Assembly (NCBI RefSeq): GCF_002005225.1
Contig: NZ_CP019724.1
Span: forward strand, 3,040,501-3,104,500
Reading direction: 5' to 3'
Length of the DNA stretch: 64,000 bases
From: Streptomyces pactum
Lineage (GTDB): Bacteria > Actinomycetota > Actinomycetes > Streptomycetales > Streptomycetaceae
The notes beneath the pieces are model-generated. The model worked only from the letters and a program-made list of their open reading frames with translations, was not told the DNA's origin and ran no database searches. Shown here piece by piece: positions 52,651 through 61,989 of this stretch. The stretch's first letter is position 1. Each line of letters begins with the position of its first letter. Position numbers and translations under genes: made by a program.

Positions 52651-54477
52651 TCACGCCGACAGCTCCTGCCGCAAGGCATCCCGCAACCGAGCCGCCCGCT
52701 CCCCCACTTCCCGCGGCCCCAGCGACACCGCCCGGTCCGCCCACCGCTGCCCCTCGGCCAGCTCCCCCCGCCGCGCACAGACCAGCGCGAGCCGCAGCGC
52801 CGCCCGCCCGTGCCCGGCGTCGGCCGCCCGGCGCCACCACACGACGGCCTCCGGATCGCTCCCCTCCCGGGCGAGCAGCAACCCCAGGTTGAACGCGCCG
52901 TTGCGGGACCCGGCCTCGGCCGCCTCCCGGTACCACCGGGCCGCCTCCACCACCTCGCCCCGCGCCGCGGCCAGCATCCCGACCCGCACCTGCGCCCGCC
53001 GGTGCCCCTGGGAGGCCGCCCGCTCGTACCACTCCTCGCACTCGGACTTCTCCTGTGCCGTCTCCCCGAGCTCGTGCGCGGGCGCGGGCGGCCGGCGCGC
53101 GTCGAGCACCGCCGCCAGCCGGTAGGCGGCCTCCGCGCTGCCGCCCCCCGCCGCACACCGCAGGAACCGCTCGGCCTCCCGCTCGTCCCCGTCGCGCAGG
53201 CGCGCCATCCCCACCTGCAGCGCCGCCTCGGTGTGCCCTGCGGCGGCGGCCCGCTCGTACCAGCGCAGCGCCGTCCGGTCCTCGCCCCGTCCCGCGTGCA
53301 GGATCCCGAGGTTGAAGGCGGCGTCGACGCTGCCCGCCTCGGCGGCCTTGGAGAACCAGGGCTCGGCACCGGTCTCGTCCCCGCCGCGCAGCAGCAGGAT
53401 GGCCAGCGCGTTGGAGGCCTCCCGGTGACCGGCGTAGGCGGCCCGGCGGTACCACTGCTCGGCCTGGGTGGTGCGGCCCTGTTCGGCGCAGAGCAGCCCG
53501 AGGTTGTACGCCCCGTTGTCGTCCCCGGCGTCCATCGCGGCCCGGTACCAGCGTTCGGCGGTCTGGGTCTCGCCGCGCTCGGCATGCAGCGCGCCCAGTG
53601 CGTTGGCCGCGTTGCCGTCGCCGTCCTGGGCGGCCCGCAGCCACCACACGGCGGCGCTCTCCGTGTCCCCGGCGTCGCGCAGCAGGAAGCCGAGCGCGCA
53701 GGCCGCGCGGGCCTCGCCGTCCTTGGCGGAGGTCAGGTACCAGCGGCCGGCCTCCTTGAGCTCGCCCCGCTTCTCCAGGATCGTCCCGAGGTGCAGTGCG
53801 GCCCGCCGGTGACCGCGTGCGGCGGCCTGCCGGTACCACTGCTCGGCCTCCTCGGCCGCGGGGGCGGTCGCATTGCCGTCGCCGTCACGGTCCCGCCCGG
53901 CGCGCCGGTCCAGCGTCCGTGCCAGCCGGTACGCGGCCTCCCGGTGCCCTCGGTCGGCCGCGGCCCGCATCCACCGCTCGGCGCCGGCGTCGTCACCGCG
54001 GTGCTCCAGCAGGTCGGCGAGCGCATAGGCGCCCAGCACGTGGCCCTGTTCGGCGGACTGGCACAGCCAGTACCCGGCGGCGGGCTCGTCGCCGCGCTCG
54101 CGGAAGTGCCGCCCCAGCGCGTGGGCGGCCGCCGCGGACCCGGCGACGGCGGCGATCCGCCACCATCCGGCGGCCTCGTCGGCGTATCCCCGATGGTGCA
54201 GCAGGACGCCCAGGTTGTTGGCTGCGGCCCGGTCACCGGCTGCGGTGGCGGCACGCAGGTGGGACTCGGCTCCGTCGAAGTCGCCGCGGCGCAGCAGCAT
54301 CGCACCGAGGACGCTCATCGCCTCGACGTCGCCGGCGTCGACGGCAAGCCGCAGGCGCACTTCCTCGGCGGCCTCGTCGGCGGCCTCCTGGGCCTCGTCC
54401 GCGGCTTCCTCCTGACCGGACGGCTGCGCAAAACGCCCTGTCCCGAACAGATTTGCCATGTCCCCCATAACGTCCAT
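52651..54477 (-). CDS. Sel1/TPR-repeat protein
   Basis: A 608-residue protein made almost wholly of about 14-15 Sel1-like repeats of 36 residues (for example WYRRAAYAGHREASNALAILL, WYERAAAAGHTEAALQVGM, WYREAAEAGSRNGAFNLGLLL). They form an alpha-alpha superhelix for protein contacts. No signal peptide or membrane segment is seen. An acidic Glu/Ala stretch (22-40) precedes the repeats. Function unknown. ATG 54477 is used; ATG 54468 or 54459 are alternatives. The gene is framed by two identical initiator tRNA genes. Confidence 0.85.
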   Translation of the reverse strand: MDVMGDMANLFGTGRFAQPSGQEEAADEAQEAADEAAEEVRLRLAVDAGDVEAMSVLGAMLLRRGDFDGAESHLRAATAAGDRAAANNLGVLLHHRGYADEAAGWWRIAAVAGSAAAAHALGRHFRERGDEPAAGYWLCQSAEQGHVLGAYALADLLEHRGDDAGAERWMRAAADRGHREAAYRLARTLDRRAGRDRDGDGNATAPAAEEAEQWYRQAAARGHRRAALHLGTILEKRGELKEAGRWYLTSAKDGEARAACALGFLLRDAGDTESAAVWWLRAAQDGDGNAANALGALHAERGETQTAERWYRAAMDAGDDNGAYNLGLLCAEQGRTTQAEQWYRRAAYAGHREASNALAILLLRGGDETGAEPWFSKAAEAGSVDAAFNLGILHAGRGEDRTALRWYERAAAAGHTEAALQVGMARLRDGDEREAERFLRCAAGGGSAEAAYRLAAVLDARRPPAPAHELGETAQEKSECEEWYERAASQGHRRAQVRVGMLAAARGEVVEAARWYREAAEAGSRNGAFNLGLLLAREGSDPEAVVWWRRAADAGHGRAALRLALVCARRGELAEGQRWADRAVSLGPREVGERAARLRDALRQELSA

Positions 54478-54643
54478 CGTCGCACCACCTGCAACCTGGG
54501 TACATCCGGTATACCGCAGCCAGTGAGGTCACTTCAGCGTTTTGTCGACATGCCCACAGGGAGACAAGTCAAACACAGATCTCCCCAACTCCCAGTGGCG
54601 GCGCGGCCGTAGATCTCACCGGTACATGCGTTCGCACATCACA

Positions 54644-54675
54644 AAGGCCCGGATTCCCTTGGGAATCCGGGCCTT
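54644..54675. terminator. Initiator tRNA (copy 2) terminator
   Basis: Perfect 15-bp inverted repeat aaggcccggattccc / gggaatccgggcctt just past the tRNA 3' end on the minus strand. Confidence 0.8.
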
Positions 54676-54707
54676 CATGGTCGCTCGCACGTAGCTGACG
54701 ACTTCAG

Positions 54708-54781
54708 TAGCGGGGACAGGATTTGAACCTGCGACCTCTGGGTTATGAGCCCAGCGAGCTACCGAGCTGCTCCACCCCGCG
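54708..54781 (-). tRNA. tRNA-fMet (CAT), initiator, copy 2
   Basis: Identical over all 74 nt to the copy at 52267-52340, and the identity extends into cttcag beyond the 3' end. Same initiator marks (unpaired 1-72, three G-C pairs in the anticodon stem). On the minus strand a promoter tcaaag (54824-54819), 17 bp, tagggt (54801-54796) precedes it. Confidence 0.96.
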
Positions 54782-54795
54782 CCGTTGTGTTCACA

Positions 54796-54824
54796 ACCCT
54801 AGCACGGCGCGGGATGGGCTTTGA
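54796..54824 (-). promoter_or_regulatory. Promoter of tRNA-fMet copy 2
   Basis: -35 TCAAAG and -10 TAGGGT separated by 17 bp, with an extended TGC before the -10; the -10 ends 15 bp before the tRNA. Confidence 0.55.
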
Positions 54825-54856
54825 CCAGCTCTAACGCTCGGTACGAAGCAACGGGG

Positions 54857-57850
54857 TCAGCCGCTGTCCGAGCCTGCGCCGGAGTCTTTGGCCGGGCTCG
54901 GACTCGGACTGGCCTTGCCGTCCTCGCCCTTGTCCCCGCTCTTGTCGTCGCCGTTCTTGCCGCCGGTCTCGTCGACCTTGGTCTGCGCCTCCTCGGCGCG
55001 CTGCAGGGCCTCCTCCAGATCCTTCTGCGCCTCCGCGTAAGCGGCGAGGTCCTTCTGTTCCAGCGCCTTCTGGCCGGCGTCGAAGGCCTTCTGCGCGTCG
55101 CTCAGCGCTTCCCGGACCGTCGGGTTGGTGGAGGTCGGCGGCGGCTCGGTGGTGCCCTCGCCCTCGTCCGTTGGCGGTTCGGTCGTGGGATCCTGCGCTC
55201 CGAAGACCTTGGCGAGGGCCTCGTCGAGGGTGTTCTCGAAGGCGGTGTTGCCTCCGTAGCTCACCAGCACCTTGCGCAGCAGGGGGTACTTGAGGTCGCC
55301 ACCGCGCACGTAGACCGGCTCGACGTACAGCAGTCCTCCGTCGAGCGGCACCGTCAGCAGGTTGCCGTACTCGACCTCGGAGTCGCCACCTCTCAGCAGC
55401 CTGATGGTCTCGGCGATGTCCTGCTCGGAGTTCAACTGGCTCTGGACCTGTTTCGGTCCGTTGACGGTCGTACTCGTCGGCAGTTTCAGAATTCTGATCT
55501 TGCCGTAGCCGTCTGTCCCGGCCTCGGCGTCCACCGCCATGAACGCGCTGATGTTGTCGCGTCCGTTGGGCGTGAACGTCGTCGTCAGCGAGAACGCCTG
55601 CTGATCCTGGTCCGGCATCTTCATGCTCAGGTAGTACGGCGGCACCGCGTCGCCCGACTTGTTGGTCGGGTCGTCCGGCACCTGCCACACCTCGCTACCG
55701 CTCAGGAACGTGTTGGCGTCCTTCACGTGGTAGCGCGTGAGCAGTTCGCGCTGGACCTTGAACAGGTCCTGCGGATAGCGCAGATGCGCCATCAGCGCGT
55801 CGGAGATCTCGCTCTTGTCCTTCACCGTGTCCGGGAACGCCTTCATCCAGGTCTTCAGGACCGGGTCCTTGGTGTCCCACTGGTACAGCTTGACGTCGCC
55901 GGTGTACGCGTCGACGGTCGCCTTCACGGAGTTGCGGATGTAGTTGACCTGGTTCTGCTGGGCCACCACCGCGCGTGAGTTGTTGTTCGCGGTCAGGGAG
56001 TCGGCCGTGGTGTCGCCGAGCGTCGTACGGGAGGCGTACGGGTAGCCGTTCGTCGTCGTGTACGCGTCGACGATCCACTGGATACGGCCGTCCACGACCG
56101 CCGGGTAGGCGTCGCCGTCGATGGTCAGCCACGGTGCGACGGCCTCGACGCGCTCCTTGGGCGTGCGGTTGTAGAGAATCCGCGAGCCCTCGCCGATCGC
56201 ACCGGAGTACAGGATCTGCGGCTCGCTGAACGCTGCCGCGTACGCCGCCCGGTTGACCGCGTTGGAGAGGTCGATCCCGCCGTCACCCTTGTAGCTGAAC
56301 GTCTTCTCCCCACTGTCGTCGGAGTAGTCGATCTCCTTCTGGGGGCCGCCCACGATCGAGTAGGTGGTGGTCTTCTCGCCGTAGTAGATCCGCTGTTCGT
56401 ACGTCCCGAGATCGCCCTGGGACGGCAGGTCGGACTCGGTGAAGACCGGGCGGCCCTCGGAGTCGACCTCGGTTCCCTTGGCCGCGACGACGCCGTATCC
56501 GTGGGTGTAGCGGAAGTGGTTGTTGATCCAGTTCTTCTTCGGGATGCCGGCCAGGTTCAGCTCACGCAGACCGATGACCGTGTCCTGGTCCTTGCCGTCC
56601 TTCGAGTAACGGTCGACGTCCAGGTTGTTGGGGAACGCGTAGTAGTTCCTCATCTGCTGGAGCTGCTGGAACGTCGGCGAGATGACGTTCGGGTCCATGA
56701 TCCGGATGGACGCGGCGGCGTCCACGTCGTCCCGGAGCTTGGTCTTGTCCTTGGTCTGGCTCACGCCCGGGTACTCGGTGACCTGGGTGCCCTCGATGCC
56801 GTAGGCCTCGCGCGTCGCCTTGAGGTTCTTCTCGACGTACGGCGCCTCCTTGGCCTGCTCGTTCGGCTGGACCTGGAACTTCTGGACCAGTGCCGGGTAC
56901 AGGCCGCCGATGAGGATCGCGGAGAGCACCATCAGGCCGAAACCGATCACGGGGAGCTGCCAGGTGCGGCGCCACAGCGTCGCGAAGAACAGCAGCGCGC
57001 AGATGACGGCGATGCAGAACAGGATTGTCTTGGCCGGCAGGTAGGCGTTGGCGTCGACGTACCGCAGACCCGTCCAGCTATCGGTGGCCTTGAAGTCGCT
57101 GGACTTCACCGCCAGCCCGTACCGGTCGAGCCAGTAGGCGACCGCCTTGAGGGCGACGAAGACGCCGATGAGCACCGACAGGTGCCCGGTGGCCGCGGCC
57201 GTGGCGCGCGCACCCGGGCTGGTGACGCGGAGCCCGCCGTACAGGTAGTGGGTGAGCGCGGCGGCGATCACCGAGATGATCACAGCGGCGAAGCCGAAGC
57301 CGAGCAGGAACCGGTACCAGGGCAGGTCGAAGGCGTAGAAGGAGACGTCCAGCTTGAACTGCGGGTCCTTCTGCCCGAAGGGCACGCCGTTGACCCACAT
57401 GAGCCAGGTCCGCCACTGGCCGGACGCGGAAGCGCCGGCGATCAGGCCGACCAGGGCCGTGATGCCGAGCAGCAGCCACTTCTTGTACGGGGCGATACCC
57501 ATCCGGTACCGGTCGAGGTTCTGCTGCTCCATCGACATGGCGCTCAGCGGCGGCCGCAGCCGGTGGGCCAGCCAGATGTTGAACCCGACGGCGAGTGCCA
57601 TCAGCAGACCGAACACGAAGAAGAGTCCGATCTTGGTCCACAGGGTCGTCGTGAACACCGACGAGTAGTGGACCGACCTGTACCACAGCCAGTCCGTCCA
57701 GAATCCCGCGAACATGGTGAACGCCATGCCGAGCACGGCGAGGACACCAAGTGTCATCAGCAGGGTTCGGACACGCCGGGACGGGCGGCCCACTCTGATC
57801 CGCGGCCCCGTCGGGGGGCCTCCGCCGCGGTCCGGCATCTGGAAAGCCAA
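54857..57850 (-). CDS. UPF0182 family large membrane protein
   Basis: A 997-residue protein with seven membrane helices in the first 330 residues (first [21 protein letters not shown]), a large extracytoplasmic part of about 560 residues ([29 protein letters not shown] and so on) and a Glu/Lys-rich C-terminus ([13 protein letters not shown], ending with a Lys/Gly/Asp tail). The family is conserved in actinobacteria and function is unknown. The start is TTG 57850 with GAGGTG upstream; an in-frame ATG lies four codons later. Divergent from the PPA1309 gene. Confidence 0.92.
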   Translation of the reverse strand: MAFQMPDRGGGPPTGPRIRVGRPSRRVRTLLMTLGVLAVLGMAFTMFAGFWTDWLWYRSVHYSSVFTTTLWTKIGLFFVFGLLMALAVGFNIWLAHRLRPPLSAMSMEQQNLDRYRMGIAPYKKWLLLGITALVGLIAGASASGQWRTWLMWVNGVPFGQKDPQFKLDVSFYAFDLPWYRFLLGFGFAAVIISVIAAALTHYLYGGLRVTSPGARATAAATGHLSVLIGVFVALKAVAYWLDRYGLAVKSSDFKATDSWTGLRYVDANAYLPAKTILFCIAVICALLFFATLWRRTWQLPVIGFGLMVLSAILIGGLYPALVQKFQVQPNEQAKEAPYVEKNLKATREAYGIEGTQVTEYPGVSQTKDKTKLRDDVDAAASIRIMDPNVISPTFQQLQQMRNYYAFPNNLDVDRYSKDGKDQDTVIGLRELNLAGIPKKNWINNHFRYTHGYGVVAAKGTEVDSEGRPVFTESDLPSQGDLGTYEQRIYYGEKTTTYSIVGGPQKEIDYSDDSGEKTFSYKGDGGIDLSNAVNRAAYAAAFSEPQILYSGAIGEGSRILYNRTPKERVEAVAPWLTIDGDAYPAVVDGRIQWIVDAYTTTNGYPYASRTTLGDTTADSLTANNNSRAVVAQQNQVNYIRNSVKATVDAYTGDVKLYQWDTKDPVLKTWMKAFPDTVKDKSEISDALMAHLRYPQDLFKVQRELLTRYHVKDANTFLSGSEVWQVPDDPTNKSGDAVPPYYLSMKMPDQDQQAFSLTTTFTPNGRDNISAFMAVDAEAGTDGYGKIRILKLPTSTTVNGPKQVQSQLNSEQDIAETIRLLRGGDSEVEYGNLLTVPLDGGLLYVEPVYVRGGDLKYPLLRKVLVSYGGNTAFENTLDEALAKVFGAQDPTTEPPTDEGEGTTEPPPTSTNPTVREALSDAQKAFDAGQKALEQKDLAAYAEAQKDLEEALQRAEEAQTKVDETGGKNGDDKSGDKGEDGKASPSPSPAKDSGAGSDSG

Positions 57851-58001
57851 GGTGGCACCTCGAAGTTCGCTGTTGATCCGTCAGGCCCTCGGGTTCGCGG
57901 GCCCCCCGTGCGCCCCCGTGTTCGCGGGCCCACACCTATGCAACTTACTCATCGTTTACTCGGTTCCCGATTCGGGCCAGTAACGAGGCAGGATTGTGAC
58001 C

Positions 58002-58544
58002 ATGTCCAACACCCCCATGGCAGCGAGCCCCCTCACCCGGGCCGTACTCGAGATCGACGAGTACGTCTCCGGCCTCGGCTGGGACCAGCCCGCACGCCTC
58101 TTCGCACTTGTCGACACCGCACGGTTGAGGGCCGATCAGCCCTCACTCGCGGACCGGCTCGGTCTGCGGGACGAGCCGGAGATCACCGGCCTGACCCCGA
58201 TCGAGCAGGACGAAATTCCAACGGACCAGCCGCTCGACGAGTTCCTGGGCACCATCGCCTGGCCGGACGCCGTGGTCGGCTGCGCGCTCGCGGTGGAGCG
58301 CCTGATGCTGCCGCCCTCGGCCGAGGCCCAGGTCCCGGAGGGCCTGAACGAGACGAAGCTGGCGCAGTGGGTGGCGGAGCACCCGGACCGCCAGGAGGTC
58401 CGCATGACGGTCGCGGTCCTGCGGGACGGCACCCGCGACTCGGCGCTGCGGCTGCGGGAGAAGGACGCCGCCACGGAGGTCCTCACGGGCTCCGACCTGG
58501 TGCCGGGTCTGGCCCAGGCACTGACGGCGACCTTCGAGGATTGA
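58002..58544 (+). CDS. PPA1309-family protein, function unknown
   Basis: A 180-residue soluble protein matching the actinobacterial PPA1309 family (LTRAVLEIDEYVSGLGWDQPARLFALVDT, LGTIAWPDAVVGCALAVERLMLP, EHPDRQEVRMTVAVLRDGTRDSALRLR). It is always near UPF0182 and the PDZ protease gene in this phylum, which hints at a linked role. ATG 58002 is used; GTG 57996 would add two residues. Confidence 0.82.
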   Translation: MSNTPMAASPLTRAVLEIDEYVSGLGWDQPARLFALVDTARLRADQPSLADRLGLRDEPEITGLTPIEQDEIPTDQPLDEFLGTIAWPDAVVGCALAVERLMLPPSAEAQVPEGLNETKLAQWVAEHPDRQEVRMTVAVLRDGTRDSALRLREKDAATEVLTGSDLVPGLAQALTATFED

Positions 58545-58615
58545 GGAGTAGCCCCGCGGCTCGCGTAGCCCTCCGGCTCGCGTAACCCCGCGGCTCTACC
58601 CGGCTGCCCGCTCCG

Positions 58616-59710
58616 TCATCCCGTCGTGCACTTCGGCAGGCCCGAGGAGTCTCCCGAGCGGATGTCCTTCAGTGCGCCGAGGGCGTCGTCGATGGTGTCC
58701 ACCTTCACGAGGGTGAGCCCGTCGGGGACGTCCTCGGCGGCCGCCGCGCAGTTGTCGGCGGGCGTCAGGAAGTACCGGGCGCCCTTGTCCCGCGCGCCGA
58801 TGGTCTTCATCCCGATGCCGCCGATCGGTCCGACCTTGCCGTTGTCGGCGATCGTCCCGGTGCCGGCGACGAACTTGCCGCCGGTCAGGTCGCCTGGCGT
58901 GAGCTTGTCGTAGATGCCGAGGGCGAACATCAGACCGGCGCTCGGGCCGCCGACGTCGGCCAGCTTGATGTCGATGGAGAACGGGAACGTGTGATCGGTC
59001 CCGGCGGAGATCCCGACGATGGCGCGCTTCTCGCCGGCGTCGTCGGAGGTCGCGGTGGTGATCGTGACCTCCTGCGTCTTGGTGGGCGTCCGGCCCTCCT
59101 TCTCCGCGGCGGCCTGCTCCTTGGCGGGCACGATCGTGAAGACGACGTCCTGTCCGGGCCTGTGCTCGGTCACCAGCTCGGCGACGTCCGCGGGCTTCTT
59201 GACCGGTGTGCCGTCCACCGCCTTGATCACGTCTCCGGCGTGCAGCCTGCCCTCGGACGGTGAGTCCTTGACGACCGTGGAGACGACCACCCAGGACTTC
59301 ACCGGGATGCCGAGCGCCTTGAGGGCGGCGACCTTGGCGCTCTCCTGGGACTGGCTGAACTCCTCCGCGTTCTCCTGGGTGGCTTCTTCCTCGGTCTTGC
59401 CGTCCGGGTAGAGGGTCTCGTGCGGCACCACGCGGTTGTCGTGTGCCAGCCAGCCGTAGACCGCTTCCACGAGGTTCATCTTGTACTCGGCGCTGGTGAC
59501 CCGGACGGTGGTCATGTTCAGATGGCCACTCGCCTCGTAGGTCTTGTGCCCGTCGATCTGCAGCACCGGCTCGCCATCGTGGTCCCCGAGGGTGTTCACC
59601 GTCGGCCCCGGGGACATCTCCGAGTAGGGCACGGGGATGAACACACCCGCGCACAGGAGCGCGATCAGCATCAGGGTGGAGGCGAGCATCGTCGCGGTGC
59701 GGCGTGGCAT
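58616..59710 (-). CDS. PDZ and Lon-type (S16) membrane-anchored protease, YlbL-like
   Basis: A 364-residue protein. One N-terminal membrane anchor (TATMLASTLMLIALLCAGVF), a PDZ domain (about 125-200: VVKDSPSEGRLHAGDVIKAVDGTPV) and a Lon-like catalytic domain with Ser in DVGGPSAGLMFALGIYD and Lys in IGGIGMKTIGARDKGA. It would act outside the membrane on secreted or envelope proteins. Conserved neighbour of UPF0182 in actinobacteria. Confidence 0.9.
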   Translation of the reverse strand: MPRRTATMLASTLMLIALLCAGVFIPVPYSEMSPGPTVNTLGDHDGEPVLQIDGHKTYEASGHLNMTTVRVTSAEYKMNLVEAVYGWLAHDNRVVPHETLYPDGKTEEEATQENAEEFSQSQESAKVAALKALGIPVKSWVVVSTVVKDSPSEGRLHAGDVIKAVDGTPVKKPADVAELVTEHRPGQDVVFTIVPAKEQAAAEKEGRTPTKTQEVTITTATSDDAGEKRAIVGISAGTDHTFPFSIDIKLADVGGPSAGLMFALGIYDKLTPGDLTGGKFVAGTGTIADNGKVGPIGGIGMKTIGARDKGARYFLTPADNCAAAAEDVPDGLTLVKVDTIDDALGALKDIRSGDSSGLPKCTTG

Positions 59711-59765
59711 GGCACGACAGTACGGGACCGGGCTGTCAGAACACCGTCAGGGCTGCGCCGTCCGG

Positions 59766-59930
59766 TCAGGCTCCGGTGCGGGGCCTCTCCATGGCCTCGC
59801 GGAAGCGGGCGTACCCGTCCAGCTCCGGCCCGTCACCCCGTGTCCTACGGGTCCGGTTGGCCCAACTGCCCCACAGACCCGCGCCGACAGCCGCCACAAG
59901 CGGAATCAGCAACCAGGCAAGCGCTGCCAT
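59766..59930 (-). CDS. Small single-pass membrane protein (54 aa)
   Basis: MAALAWLLIPLVAAVGAGLW forms one membrane helix, followed by GSWANRTRRTRG and an acidic/aromatic end (PELDGYARFREAMERP). The ATG is preceded by GGGAGGTCGGC, a strong ribosome binding site, and third positions are GC-rich. The stop codon lies 55 bp before the start of the PDZ protease gene, same strand, so the two probably form an operon. Function unknown. Confidence 0.8.
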   Translation of the reverse strand: MAALAWLLIPLVAAVGAGLWGSWANRTRRTRGDGPELDGYARFREAMERPRTGA

Positions 59931-60073
59931 GCCGACCTCCCAACCCCATGAGCGTCCGCGACTGACTGATCAGCAGATTAACCATCCGCAGTGACAACGC
60001 TCACGCCGGGGGGTCGGTCACGCAACCGGAGCGACAAGGGGGACGCGGGAGCGCGCAGGGCCGTCTGCCGCCT

Positions 60074-60535
60074 TCAGCAGGCGCCCACCCACTCCTCGGT
60101 ACCGTCGGAGAAGGACTGGTGCTTCCAGATCGGCACCTCGTGCTTCAGGTCGTCGATCAGCTTCCGGCAGGCGTCGAAGGCCTCGCCCCGGTGCGGGCAG
60201 GACACGGCGACGACCACGGCGAGATCCCCGACCTCCAGGTCACCCACCCGGTGCACCGCGGCGAGCGCCCGCACGGGGTACTCCGCGACGACCTTCTCGG
60301 CGATGCGCCGCATCTCGGCCTCGGCGCTGGGGTGGCACGAGTACCCGAGCCGATCGACGTCGGTCCCCCCGTCGTGGTTGCGCACCGTCCCCACGAAGAG
60401 CGCGGTGCCGCCGGCCGCGTCGTCCCCGACGGCCCGGAAGACCTCGTCCACGGAGAGGGGCGTCTCCCGGATGCCGATCAGCTTGACGGGGTCCGGCGCG
60501 GCCAGCTCACCGGGGTGGTCGTTCGTGGTTGCCAT
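60074..60535 (-). CDS. moaE: Molybdopterin synthase catalytic subunit MoaE
   Basis: A 153-residue protein with GGTALFVGTVRNHDGG, the Arg/His turn SCPHRGEAFDACRKLIDDLK and the active-site lysines in KHEVPIWKHQSF. With MoaD it inserts sulfur into precursor Z to make molybdopterin. No other moa gene lies nearby in the window. The ATG start is clear but lacks a strong ribosome binding site. Confidence 0.92.
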   Translation of the reverse strand: MATTNDHPGELAAPDPVKLIGIRETPLSVDEVFRAVGDDAAGGTALFVGTVRNHDGGTDVDRLGYSCHPSAEAEMRRIAEKVVAEYPVRALAAVHRVGDLEVGDLAVVVAVSCPHRGEAFDACRKLIDDLKHEVPIWKHQSFSDGTEEWVGAC

Positions 60536-60675
60536 ACGCCCATCGTGCCGCACGGCACGGACGGCGCGGAACAGCGCCATCACCCGGCACGCGCGCGTAC
60601 CGCCCTGGAGCCTCCTACAGGGGGCGCGGCCGGCCGGTACGGGGCCGGGAGTCCGGCGTCGGCCCGGCCCCCGCC

Positions 60676-61797
60676 TCAGATCCGCCGCCGGGCCTTGCGC
60701 GCCCGCCGCACCACTGCGGCCGCGCCCAGCAGCGCCACCGTCGCGCCCGCGGCTCCCGCCGCCGTCGCGTCCTTGCGCCCGAGGCGCCGCCCGGCGACGG
60801 TGTGGCGCCCGGAGACCTCCTCCAGCAGCTCCTCGAGCACCTCCTCGTTGGTGTACTTCGGCCGCCATCCGGCGTCGTGCAGCCGGCTGCCGCTCACCAC
60901 CCAGGGATACATCGTGTAGGCCAGGTCCCCGGCCGGTGAGGGCGTCAGCCCGATCCGGTGCAGCCGGGCCGCCGCACCGAGCGCGACCGCCGACGGCAGC
61001 TCCATCCGCCGGATCCCGCTGAGCTCCTCGACCTCCTCCTGCTCCAGCCACCCGTCGCAGCCGACGGCCAGTTCCCCGTCGGCCTTCTCCAGCACGGCGT
61101 ACTCCAGGGCACTGCACAGGTCGTCGACGTGGCAGAACTGCCAGGCCGGCCGCGAACCGGCCACGACAAGCAGCCGAGGCGACTCGAAGTACCTGGTCAG
61201 CGCGGTGTCCATGCCTCCGACCAGCACCGCCGGCCGGACGACGGTCACATTGAGGCCGGGATGCGCCCGAGGTGCGCGACGCGCGAGCCGCTCGATCTCC
61301 AGCAGGTCCCCGACTCCGGTGGCCTCGGCCGTGGCGCGCAGCTCGGCGTCCTCGGACAGCGGCAGCTCGTTGTCCGGGAGGGCCCCGTAGACCATCGCGG
61401 AGGTGCACAGCACGACCCGGTGCACGCCGGCCGCCGCGGCGGCGGTCAGGACGGTCTGCGTCCCCCGGACGTTGTAAGCCGTCCGGGCGGCCGCGTCGGT
61501 CTCCAGGTCGAGGTCGAGCGCGAGGTGCACGACCACGTCCGCACCACGCAGTTTCTCGGCGATGGCCGGGTCCCGTACGTCCAGGATCTGCCACCGTGCC
61601 GCGGTGCACTCACCGCGCCGTTCGTCGATGGCCACGACCTGTTTGACCTCGTCGGACGCGGCGAGCCGCTCGATGAGCAGCGCCCCGATCCCGGACGCGG
61701 CACCGGTGACCGCGACGACGGGGCCGCGCGCGCCGGGGCGGGCGGAACTGGTTGACTGGTTTCGCGCTGCGCGAACCTGCGGATCTGGGGAACTCAC
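60676..61797 (-). CDS. NAD-dependent epimerase/dehydratase-like SDR
   Basis: A 373-residue extended SDR: VVAVTGAASGIGALLIERLA (cofactor loop), LALDLDLETDAAARTAYNVRGTQTVL and VLCTSAMVYGALPDN. The catalytic Tyr in the usual YxxxK is not visible (the region reads ELRATAEATGVGD), so enzyme activity is uncertain. A C-terminal Ala-rich hydrophobic segment (TAAGAAGATVALLGAAAVV) with RRARKARRR may anchor it to the membrane. GTG 61797 with GGAGACG upstream. Confidence 0.8.
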   Translation of the reverse strand: MSSPDPQVRAARNQSTSSARPGARGPVVAVTGAASGIGALLIERLAASDEVKQVVAIDERRGECTAARWQILDVRDPAIAEKLRGADVVVHLALDLDLETDAAARTAYNVRGTQTVLTAAAAAGVHRVVLCTSAMVYGALPDNELPLSEDAELRATAEATGVGDLLEIERLARRAPRAHPGLNVTVVRPAVLVGGMDTALTRYFESPRLLVVAGSRPAWQFCHVDDLCSALEYAVLEKADGELAVGCDGWLEQEEVEELSGIRRMELPSAVALGAAARLHRIGLTPSPAGDLAYTMYPWVVSGSRLHDAGWRPKYTNEEVLEELLEEVSGRHTVAGRRLGRKDATAAGAAGATVALLGAAAVVRRARKARRRI

Positions 61798-61989
61798 CGG
61801 GCGTCTCCAGCGGTTGTCTTCAGTACGGGCGCGAGCGACGCGTACGTACCAGGTGGCATCCATCCTGCCGCAGGCCGTCAGTCGGCGAAGCACCGAGGCC
61901 CGAACCGCCGCAGGTGTCTACGCTGGGTGGTGAAGTCGGGCAGCCGTGCCGCCGGAAAGAACCGGCGGCCCTACCAGCCGAGGAACCCC

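Noticed and set aside
52348..54612. 754-codon plus-strand frame opposite the Sel1-repeat gene
   Set aside because: Antisense shadow of a repetitive gene; also runs through the tRNA-side gap without a plausible start.
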